Origin: Branchiostoma floridae
Lineage: Eukaryota > Chordata > Leptocardii > Amphioxiformes > Branchiostomatidae
Reading direction: 5' to 3'
Assembly (NCBI RefSeq): GCF_000003815.2
Contig: NW_023365800.1
Location: 1 to 24,231, forward strand
Length of the DNA stretch: 24,231 bases
Position 1 is the first letter of the stretch, and each line of letters starts with the position of its first letter. A program made the translations under genes and the position numbers. Positions 1-8,800 of the stretch are shown piece after piece. The notes beneath the pieces are model-generated. The model worked only from the letters and a program-made list of their open reading frames with translations, was not told the origin of the DNA and did no database searches.

Positions 1-512
1 AAGTGTGATTTAGTGTGATGTTCTTTGACATTTTAAACAGAGGAAGCTATTCTAGCAGTAGTAGAATATATATGTCAAAATGCACCAGATAAACCATTGT
101 TTCACCTTGTTTAACCTATTCATATACTAGTTCTTTCGTGCATTTTGAATGTCATCAAGTATTTCATTCTATTTGCAGTTGGCCTTTTCGACATCTTATG
201 GTAATATTATAGTGTTGACCCAGTAGAGTGCAGAGAAGCACAGTAGTTTGGCAGGTTAGTTTAACCTGTATTCTATCTTGGGCGTATTTGCAGCCAGTAG
301 GTGCCCAATAGTTGGGTATTGAGGCTGACTTGCGTGGTCGAGGTGTCTCCCCGAACACGGGACCCCCGTTTTACGTCCCTCCCGGAAGACGATCCATGGC
401 CTTCCAAAACAAAACGCCTTAATCCATTCCCATCAAATCGAAACTTTTAAATCATAATTGATTGAAAGTTGCAAAAAATAGAACCAACACACACTTAGAC
501 CACAAATCTTTG
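1..512. other. Non-coding flank with a repeat-like segment
   Basis: No convincing coding exon is visible. Positions about 230-410 read, on the minus strand, like a dispersed invertebrate repeat, with GGACGTAAAACGGGGGTCCC at about 359-378 near its start. I cannot name the family. The rest is AT-rich and unremarkable. Confidence 0.4.
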
Positions 513-518
513 TTTATT
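513..518 (-). promoter_or_regulatory. Poly(A) signal of the minus-strand lectin-domain gene
   Basis: TTTATT on the plus strand is AATAAA on the minus strand. It lies about 64 nt beyond the TAA stop at 582-584, a normal distance for a short 3' UTR. Confidence 0.6.
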
Positions 519-581
519 ATTCCAAGCCATATTTTATATGAATGAAATAAAAAGCACAACTAAATCATCATCATTACACTC

Positions 582-725
582 TTACATGTCGACAAGGTAG
601 TTTTGAAACGTCCAGTCCTGTACCCTCTGTTGGTTACAGGGCCGCAGAGCCACGAGGTGTTCCTCGGGAGACAGGTTCACAACGCCGAGACACTTCCCTG
701 TCTTTTGGTCCACAAAAGGACCACC
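582..725 (-). CDS. Terminal exon, R-type lectin C-terminus (probable polypeptide GalNAc-transferase)
   Basis: On the minus strand the exon begins after a GTTTCCAG acceptor (AG at 726-727) in phase 0 and encodes 47 residues before TAA at 582-584. It contains DQKTGKCLGVV, a Leu-rich strand, LRPCNQQ and RVQDWTF. The GKCL...C...QxW pattern is the signature of one beta-trefoil (R-type/QxW) lectin repeat. In animals such a repeat at the extreme C-terminus of a secreted or Golgi enzyme most often belongs to polypeptide N-acetylgalactosaminyltransferases, where it steers the enzyme to glycopeptide substrates. The family is inferred from the lectin repeat alone, because no catalytic-domain exon is seen. 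Another lectin-containing protein is possible. Confidence 0.75.
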   Translation of the reverse strand, partial: GGPFVDQKTGKCLGVVNLSPEEHLVALRPCNQQRVQDWTFQNYLVDM

Positions 726-1365
726 CTGGAAACAAAACAGTTAAAAAGGGTATTTCTAACTCGGGTGCAATCTTTTCATATTGTCTATATGTGTAAAATA
801 TCTGTTCAGTAGTTATTCAGCACTACTTTTTAATAAAGAATATACTGCACATCGCTTCAACCGGAAGTGCTGTAAACGAAATAGCAAACACCAAAAAACT
901 TGCGAAAATGGGCGTCTAGGTACATACGTATGAATTTTATCCATGTAATAGGCAAATCCAACGTGTAGATGATTATGATAGGTTATACGTATAGTCAGAT
1001 GTAGCTACCTACAAAAAATCATGATCATATCATGTCCAGGTCAAAAGATACAAAAAATCGAAGTTCTGCTGCAGTACCAAGGTCACACACTTGGGGGCCC
1101 CAAATCGACCCTGACCTTCGCCTTTCCAACACATACCCACATACCCACATATCAAATATCATTACAATCCATCCCGAGGTTCTAGAGTTATGTTGACCAC
1201 AAATATCCGGAAACACACACACACACACACTTTGTGACAGACAGGCAGGCAGGCAGACAGACCAAAAACTATACCTCCATTTTTCATGGAGGTAAAAAAA
1301 AACGGCGCGCCTGGAAACTTTGTCATTTTAGCTTGAAACATGGATATTACCAAACTAAAGACTAC
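726..1365 (-). other. Intron of the lectin-domain gene, containing repeats
   Basis: A 640-bp GT-AG phase-0 intron. It holds an apparently dispersed repeat (about 1030-1300) that includes a CA run (1214-1230), a (CAGG)-type short tandem (1236-1262) and an ACCTCCAT/ATGGAGGT hairpin at 1273-1293. The rest shows nothing identifiable. Confidence 0.55.
1030..1300. repeat. Dispersed repeat with CA/CAGG microsatellite and terminal hairpin
   Basis: A unique-looking 5' part (1030-1205) leads into (CA)n, then (GGCA)n/(GACA)n, then the hairpin 1273-1293 and an A-run. This layout (body, microsatellite, hairpin, A-tract) suggests a mobile non-coding element. The family is not named because the window holds no second copy to compare. 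Confidence 0.4.
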
Positions 1366-1521
1366 CTTGGTGTGGTTCCACGCAATGACTTCGGGAGCGG
1401 TACATGGTTTCTTGGTGAGCAGGAACGCCCCCTTGTGGTTCCTGACAGGTAATCCAGCCGCCAGGCAGACAGAGTAGAACCACCTGAGCATGATCTTGTC
1501 GTCCATCCTCAGGGTGAAGGA
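1366..1521 (-). CDS. Penultimate exon, R-type lectin domain
   Basis: A 156-bp minus-strand exon (52 codons) bounded by TTCCCACAG (AG at 1522-1523) and AAG|GTAGTC (GT at 1364-1365), phase 0 at both ends. It joins in frame to the exon at 582-725. It encodes SFTLRMDDKIM, a YSVCLAAGL stretch, a Cys in KKPCTAPE and VIAWN. This fits the preceding beta-trefoil repeat (CLxA...C...xxW), with VIAW in the place of QxW. No further upstream exon is recognised between here and 5400. The 5' part must be in the gap, in short exons I could not detect, or outside the window. Confidence 0.7.
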
Positions 1522-1539
1522 CTGTGGGAAATAGATCAT

Positions 1540-1930
1540 AAAAGATATCTAAAATTATAGGACTGTTTTTCAATGTTTTCTCGTATAGTGGTAAAAAAAG
1601 CGCGCAATAGTATCGCCACTTAAAAAAGCGTTGTTATAGAGGACTTATCGAGATTGACATGTGTTGAACGCCTAAATATCTCAAGTACATAAATATATAT
1701 ATGTATCACTGATTCTGCTTTGGTACATGTCTTTAAATCACGCGTGCACGTAAAACTCGCGTATTGTTTTGGTGGTGGTACGTGTATTATGCATCTGGTG
1801 GAATTATGAGAGATGATGTTACAACCGACAAATTATCTAACAACACATCTACGAAGAATTTCATCTATCCTTTAAGTACTAGTGTCATTCCTTTTTGCGT
1901 TCCCCTATATTTTCATTTCTTCATTTCTAA
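1540..1930. other. Non-coding stretch before the retroelement
   Basis: About 390 bp of mixed-composition DNA. No exon, repeat unit or inverted repeat was recognised. Confidence 0.4.
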
Positions 1931-3507
1931 TCGCTAAACAGGATTCAGAATACAGTGACATCACCTTGGATTAACAACAAAGTGAGGAGATTACAGAAAA
2001 AGAAACAAAGAGCCTATAATTCTTATCGTAATAACCCAAATGAAACCACTCGAAACAAGTACCACTCCGTCCGCAAACTTACTAAAAAAACAACAAGACA
2101 AACTTACCGTAAATATGTAAACTCCATCCGCACAGATTCCCCAAAAAAGTTCTGGTCCCATATTAAACACTTGAAAAACGAAGAAACTGGTATCCCTAGT
2201 CTAAAATGCAATGGCAAACTCGAGTCAGACAATAAAACCAAAGCCGACATTCTAAATTCTCAATTTAGCTCAGTATTCACCAAAGAAAAAGACCAACTCC
2301 CTAACTTACCCTCTAGCAACACCCCTGCTATGCCTCACCTGAACATAACCACCAATGGCATCACTAAACTCCTAAAAGACTTGAACCCTCATAAAGCTAG
2401 CGGCCCTGATGGCATCCCAGCAAGAATACTTAAACTGGCAGCTGAAGAAATTGCCCCTGCCCTTACTATTATATGCCAAAAATCACTAGAGTCAGGCCAA
2501 ATACCATATCCATGGCTCCAGGCTAATATTACACCTATCTTCAAAAAAGGCGATAAATCTGACCCCTCCAATTACCGCCCAGTGTCTCTCACCTGTGTTT
2601 GCAGTAAGATTATGGAACACATAATCCACTCACAGATTATGAATCACTTTGACAAACACTCCATACTAATAAACAATCAACACGGGTTCCGCAAGAAAAG
2701 GTCATGTGAAACACAACTCATTTTGACAACAAATGACTTAGCTACTACTCTGGACACCAGATCCCAAACAGACATGATCATCACCGACTTTGCTAAGGCA
2801 TTCGATAAAGTGCCCCATAACCGACTCCTCATGAAGCTAAAAAACTACGGTATTTCAGACCAACTACTTAAATGGATAACAAATTTTCTAACAAATCGTA
2901 AACAAAGGGTAGTGGTTGGGGGCGAACACTCTGAATGGTCAAATGTTGACTCTGGGGTGCCACAAGGCACTGTCCTTGGCCCACTACTATTCCTAATTTA
3001 CATAAATGACTTAGCCGACGACCTAAATTCCAACATTAGACTCTTCGCAGATGACTGTGTCATCTACAGGGAAATCAAAAATGACCAAGACCATTCATTG
3101 CTACAAGAAGACATTAATAGATTAGACAAATGGCAAGAGGACTGGCAAATGAAACTACATCCTGACAAATGTCATGTCATGAGGTTCACACATAAACGTA
3201 AACCCAAATTATATGATTATAGATTAGGTAACCACATTCTAACGGAAACCAGAAACCACAAGTACTTGGGTGTCACACTAAACAACCAATTATCATGGTC
3301 CAACCACATAAACAACATTACATGCAAAGCAAACAAGACCCTTGGTTTCGTTAAGCGCAATTATTTATATGACTGCCCCAAAAAGATCAAACAAAAAGCC
3401 TACAGTAGCCTGGTTAGACCCCACCTTGAATATGCCTGTGCAGCTTGGGATCCTTATCACAAAGACCACATTCCAAACTCGAGGCGGTCCAAAACAGAAC
3501 AGCCAGA
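1931..3507 (+). pseudogene. Reverse transcriptase fragment of a non-LTR retrotransposon, frameshifted
   Basis: The frame is open from 1931; no genuine start is expected, because the copy is truncated. RT motifs appear in order: KASGPDGIP (2393-2419), an SNYRPVSL block (2568-2591), a DFAKAFDKVPH palm motif (about 2785-2817), GVPQGTVLGPLLF (about 2954-2992), the catalytic FADD box (3044-3055), then a KYLGVTL thumb motif and a HLEYA...W segment. At about 3472-3476 the frame breaks: the conserved KLEAVQNRTAR that should follow continues in the +1-shifted frame, consistent with loss of one base. It would therefore not make a full-length RT. Enzyme role: target-primed reverse transcription of its own RNA. 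Confidence 0.85.
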
Positions 3508-3892
3508 NNNNNNNNNNNNNNNNNNNNNNNNNNNNNNNNNNNNNNNNNNNNNNNNNNNNNNNNNNNNNNNNNNNNNNNNNNNNNNNNNNNNNNNNNNNNN
3601 NNNNNNNNNNNNNNNNNNNNNNNNNNNNNNNNNNNNNNNNNNNNNNNNNNNNNNNNNNNNNNNNNNNNNNNNNNNNNNNNNNNNNNNNNNNNNNNNNNNN
3701 NNNNNNNNNNNNNNNNNNNNNNNNNNNNNNNNNNNNNNNNNNNNNNNNNNNNNNNNNNNNNNNNNNNNNNNNNNNNNNNNNNNNNNNNNNNNNNNNNNNN
3801 NNNNNNNNNNNNNNNNNNNNNNNNNNNNNNNNNNNNNNNNNNNNNNNNNNNNNNNNNNNNNNNNNNNNNNNNNNNNNNNNNNNNNNNNNNNN
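3508..3892. other. Assembly gap (385 N)
   Basis: An unbroken run of N inside the LINE body. Its true length and content are unknown. A short exon of the minus-strand lectin gene could be hidden here. Confidence 1.
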
Positions 3893-4051
3893 TGGTTTGC
3901 CCCAACAAACTAGGGGTGTTGCACAGTACAAGAACAAGAAGAACAAGAAGAACAGGTGTTTTGCCTTGGAATAGTGCATCACTAAAACAGGGGTTTTACA
4001 TTACCTTTACAAACGATCTAGTTCAGACTAATAATAGATAAATAAATAAAG

Positions 4052-4670
4052 AAATGATGGATGAAGATAGATTTACTGTTATTATCAACCGTTGGAATAT
4101 TTTGATGATTAATGTGATAAATATGACAGTTTTACCAAACTATAAACCCCCATCTTTTAAGTAGTTCTTTCCCATCCAAGATGGCGTACCAAAAGGCTTT
4201 TTTTTTCTGTTCCACGGGTAAAAAAATTACGACAATTTCGCGATTGAGACCTGTACTTAAGTGCTAACCTGTACATTTCTTGCAACAAAATAATCTGTTG
4301 CGAAATAGGACCGAATACTCATGACATCTTGGATGGTGTTAATCAAAACGAAAGAAGAAAGAAGTGTAGACGCCAAAACAGGTAAGGGGGAGGGGGGCGC
4401 CTCAACTTTTACAAACTTAGTTCGGATCCTGCTTCCTCTATTTCTTAAGGCATCAAATGCAGGATAGAATATGTCCGGAAACTTAAGCAATCTAGCAAGG
4501 AGAACCTAGTTGGTCGTTTGAATGACAATGAACGAGTTTCTCCAAAACCTCCTTTCATGTACTTGTAGTGCTATATACCTTGATACCTTGATACTGCATC
4601 TAGGAGAGAAGGCTTCAGCCTGTTGTGTCCAGATCTTCACGTGACATATATGATATACATGGAAATTGAA
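4052..4670. other. Intergenic, nothing recognised
   Basis: No exon or repeat unit could be supported. One point of note is CCAAGATGGCG near 4177-4187, which matches a YY1-like site. That alone is weak evidence for a promoter. Confidence 0.35.
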
Positions 4671-4775
4671 ATGTGGTAAATGCAGAAATATTCGCAGTTG
4701 TTTGATGTTCCCAGTTTTCCCTATGCCCGCACCACTGCAAATAACAAAACCATTGCAAAAAAAATTCTGTCTTTA
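4671..4775 (+). repeat. Decayed partial copy of the TACTGTAAATGCA inverted-repeat element
   Basis: GGTAAATGCAGAAATATTCG (4675-4694), followed by a GTTTGATGTTC stretch, matches the left end of the better copy at 14641-14846. The matching right end is not recognisable. Orientation is the same as the 14641 copy. Confidence 0.6.
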
Positions 4776-4921
4776 TCACCCATATAATACCCCTTCTCTG
4801 AACCATTGATGTGTTGGAGACGCCTGTTATGGTGAAGACACATACTATTACTATATATAGTATTAGATACTTACAAAGTTGAACATAGACCCGATCTTTG
4901 AAAATTGAATGCGCATTGAAG

Positions 4922-5134
4922 TACTGTAAATGCATTTAAGTTCACGGGGATTTAATTTTGCATTAGCGAGAAAGCGGAGTGCTCGCGATTGTTTTAAGTT
5001 CGCGGTGAGTGCCATAGACTGCAATCTCATACTATAATGGATAAATGTTTGCGGTGGTTTTAGGTTTGCGGTGAAGCGGTCACTGCAAAAACCGCAAACA
5101 GAAAAGCACTGCAAACTTTCCTGCATTTACAGTA
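4922..5134 (-). mobile_element. MITE-like element with TACTGTAAATGCA ends, copy A
   Basis: A 213-bp segment with perfect 13-bp terminal inverted repeats: TACTGTAAATGCA at 4922-4934 and TGCATTTACAGTA at 5122-5134. The interior is rich in GTTTGCGGT/AGTTCGCGG words. The outer TA at both ends could be a TA target duplication, as in Tc1/mariner-type MITEs (inference). The interior is reversed relative to the copy at 14641-14846. It ends about 265 bp before the first coding exon of the TIR-Death gene. Confidence 0.85.
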
Positions 5135-5398
5135 CTACCTATCCTGATCACACAATTGACCACACCAACACTGCCAAAGGCTACTGTTAGAATGTCTGTC
5201 TGTGGTCCCTAGTAGGTGGTTTCCAACTGGCTGTCAGTACGTGTTTCCACTACTACTGTACAGTTTGAGACTATAGCACAATTGCAAACTCAAAACCACA
5301 ACACTCTTAGACTATTTTCTTTTTAGTCCTACTTTAAAATTACTTGCATTAATCATTTTAATGCATAACTTGACAGTATGTTCTGTATGCTGTTGCAG
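5135..5398 (+). promoter_or_regulatory. Upstream region / 5' intron end of the TIR-Death gene
   Basis: Between the MITE-like copy and the first coding exon. The last bases, CTGTATGCTGTTGCAG, form a good splice acceptor (AG at 5397-5398). At least one upstream, probably non-coding, exon is therefore likely, and the promoter may be further upstream. I see no clear TATA box or initiator. Confidence 0.4.
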
Positions 5399-5861
5399 GG
5401 TATGGCACATGGACAATATGACACCAATGACTTCCTGTATGATGCAGTACTTTTCTATGAGAAGGACGATCCAGACAAGCGTAAGATTGAAGAGATCAGA
5501 ACAATACTAGAAAGTGACAGTTGGGGAGTCAACGTCTTTGATCCACATCGTAGTGAGGATGTCAACAAGATGGACACTTTCCAACAGTCGTTCAGAAACA
5601 GCCGCCACGCCATCGTGTTTCTCACCAATACGGTTCTACGCTACATGGAAGAGAAGAAAAATGCAGAGGCGACGTTTCGGATGTCAACCTTCCTGTGTAG
5701 CATGTTGTCAAGTCATGATGAGAAAATCGCTCGACGGCTGATTCCGATTAAGTTGACCAATGACAGAACTACTCCATTTCTGCTGTGTGACCTGAGTGTA
5801 TTGGAGCCAGAACAAGCGGGTTTTAGGAGAAAACTTTTCAGGTGTCTCAGTGTGCCACCAG
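5399..5861 (+). CDS. Exon 1 (TIR domain) of the TIR-Death gene
   Basis: It follows acceptor TTGCAG (AG 5397-5398) and ends at CCAG|GTAAGT (GT 5862-5863), phase 1. Apart from GGT, coding is taken from ATG 5402. The whole TIR domain lies in this one exon. No Glu in an obvious WxxxE context, as in catalytic (NADase) TIRs, is visible, so a scaffold role is more likely than catalysis. Confidence 0.9.
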
Positions 5862-8800
5862 GTAAGTAGGTATAACCAGCTGTACTTCATTACAACAAAT
5901 AGAAATGGTAGTTTTTATCCTTTCCTTTACCATACATGATGAATATGATGATGGACCAAGTTAAAGTTTTACCAATGGTTACTAGCTGTAAGTCTTTCCA
6001 CACATACAAAATTGTGAGAGTGAGTGAGTGAGAGGGTGAGTGAGTGAGTGAGTGAGAGGGTGAGTGAGTGAGTGAGAGGGTGAGTGAGTGAGTGAGTGAG
6101 TGAGTGAGAGGGTGAGTGAGTGAGTGAGTGAGTGAGTGAGAGGGTGAGTGAGTGAGTGAGTGAGTGAGTGAGTGAGTGAGTGAGTGAGTGAGTGAGAGGG
6201 TGAGTGAGTGAGTGAGTGCTTGGGTAAGTATGAGTGAGTGAGTGAGTGAGTGAGTGAGTGAGTGAGTGAGTGAGTGAGTGAGTGAGTGAGTGAGTGAGTG
6301 AGTGAGTGAGTGAGTGCTTGGGTAAGTATGAGTGAATGAGTGAGTAAGATACATCTAGATCCACACCTTGCATTTCTTTAGTCAATTCATTGCCTTTTCT
6401 TATGCTCCCCTAAGCATATAGATGTACCAAATAAGCAAACCAGTATGTTTTACTTTCAGATGGTTTACTGGTTACTAGTATGTAAACAAACAAGTCATGT
6501 GCATGTTCAGGGCTTGAAGTATGAACATGCAATGTTTCAATTTTTTACGCAGTTATCATACAAATATCCTGAGCGCTCAATTACTTTGTAGAAAATACTC
6601 CCCTGTACTGACCTGGACCTAAATTTCATTTTGCAGGTAAATGTTTTAAATAATTTGCATGCAAAATTTTGCCAACATGCAACTTTGAATGTAAATAGAA
6701 ATTGAGCACTGATGTTGGGTTGTTCTACAGGACCAAACACCCCTTCACAGGTCCAGGCAAAACAGAAGGTACAGGAGGCCCAGCAGACTGTGGTACTGAC
6801 AGATGCTGTGGTACAGAGGCTAGCAGTACAGCTACATGTCCCACCAGAGGTCATGGCTGACATACAGCAGGAGTACGGAGGATGCAAGGCAAGGGCTATG
6901 GAGGTGGGCAGCAAGTGATGCACAGATTATTTCATGTTTTTCCCCAAACATGAAACAGTTAAATCATACATACACACCAGATTTTTAGCAACAGTCAAAC
7001 CTACTCAACCAACAATCTCTTCAAGCCGGCCAGTGATCACAATGACGGCTTTTTTTTGTCCCAAAAAGTTTTCCACAATACTCAGGGCTCCAGTGTGGAA
7101 TCCAGGCTATTGTAGTGACAGCAAAAACTTTAGGGAGTTTAGCTATGGGACTGAGTGAGTTAGTAAACTGACTTGAGAACATGCTCATGTTCATGTACCT
7201 CATGTTGTGAATAATCATAGCTTTGCTATATTTCTTTATTTACACCACGTACCAGTATATGAATTTTGTGCTGATATCAACAGAAGATTGTCCGAATTAT
7301 CAGGCCTGTATCTGTCTTCAAGTTGTTAATTTTTATTGTCAAATCTGTCATTTAAAGTTTAAAAAAAATGTTCATTTCAAACCAAAAAGGTGATTGAATG
7401 TGCACAAACAAACTGTACACTGATTGTTTGCCTGTGTTTCCAGGTGGTAGACTGTTGGAGAACTCGCTATGGTGAGGAGGCCTCCATGGACGAGCTGACT
7501 GATGCTCTGCGGAGCATGGCAAGGCAGACTCTGCGGAGCACAGTAGGGGCGCCCCAACAGGAGGAACCACGTCGGCAGAGTCCAGGTAATGCTTCAGTTT
7601 CTTTCTTTCTTTTAATATTCATAATGACACAACTCATTACAAGAGTCAGCTTAGGCAGCTTGTGCTGGTAATGGCTAACCCACAAAATTGCAGACGATCA
7701 TACACAGAACTGATTACAATAAGCATTAGAATTGCACCAATGCCCGTAGGAGGTGCAGCCTCGGCCGGGCTCCAAAGCCAGAAAATTTGTCCTGGTGTAC
7801 TGCCAGATACCGTGGGTACTCTTAAGGTAGGTCACAGCATCTATTTGTCACCAGGCCCAAATATACATGTAGCCCGCATACAGGGCACCCCACGGGGCCA
7901 TGTAGGGGTCACACCCAAAAGTGCAAAAAAAAAGCCTGCCTGGGAAACCTGCCTGGCAGGGTCCCTTTTTCCAAAATTAGCCTAGGGTATCTAGGTCACC
8001 AAATTGTCAACCTTGAGGACTCAGAAGTGTGTTTGATAAAGTCTGCTCTTCTTCTCAGATGCCCCTATTTTGAACCACCTCCTGTTGTCACATGTAAACT
8101 GCAGTCTTTGATTGATCAAGGAAAGCTCACATTCATTTTCCTCCCACACAGTTAGGCTGCAGCCTCCAGAGGATCTGCCCTCCAATGTAGGAGTCCCGCC
8201 AGTAGGTAGGTATAATATAGTGTTTGCTTTACTATGTAGGGTTTCTCCTCATCAATTGCCTGGAGCTACTTCCTGACCAAGGGACATTGATAAGCATCAG
8301 TTCAACAAGCAGGGTTCTAGCCAGGATTTCATTTTAGCTTATGGTAAGGGCAAAGCAACTAATCTGGAGGTGGTGTGGAAGGGGGATCTTGGCCCTTCTG
8401 CAGTGAGATTTTGAAAATGAAGAGTAAAAAGTTGGCATTGTAAGGGTACCTGTGATGTGACTTAACTCTGTTAGTCATAACATCACATGTAAATTGAAGG
8501 ATTGTTTTTGGTCAGTTTGGAGTGGCATATCATCATTTTTCATATTTGATCGACATTGTTCAACTAGTAAATGGCGAAAATTAGCATAGTGGTCCTGATT
8601 TTAGCATGGACTGGTCACAAATTATTTATAACGTAGTGGCCCGTTACGCTAAAAATGCACTAGCTAGAACCCTGACAGGTGAGCAATAAGTTTGTGGCCT
8701 CACTCAGAAATAAGGTGCACAACTCAGATTCCAGTGGGCACAGTGATATATTCGTGCACCAGAATTCGAGTTGTGCACATTATTTCTGAGAAATCACTGA

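Larger units (their letters stand above)
1931..4051 (+). mobile_element. 5'-truncated non-LTR retrotransposon (CR1/L2-like LINE)
   Basis: The body is a long reverse-transcriptase reading frame. The left side starts inside the linker between endonuclease and RT (SPWINNK...), with no apurinic endonuclease domain upstream, so the copy is 5'-truncated as LINE insertions usually are. Assembly gap 3508-3892 removes the end of the ORF. After the gap come an AAGAAC short tandem near 3930-3950 and a TAAATAAATAAA tail at 4039-4050, which may be the element's 3' end. The 3' boundary is inferred; the family within the Jockey/CR1/L2 group is not fixed. Confidence 0.75.

Noticed and set aside
1955-3913. 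One continuous 652-residue protein through the gap
   Set aside because: The frame is only open because N bases do not create stops, and the RT motif order shows a frameshift before the gap.
5890-6385. Minus-strand frames encoding long Thr-His-Ser-Leu repeats
   Set aside because: They are the TGAG tetranucleotide array read in its open frames; all repeat frames are open and no splice or start context supports a gene.
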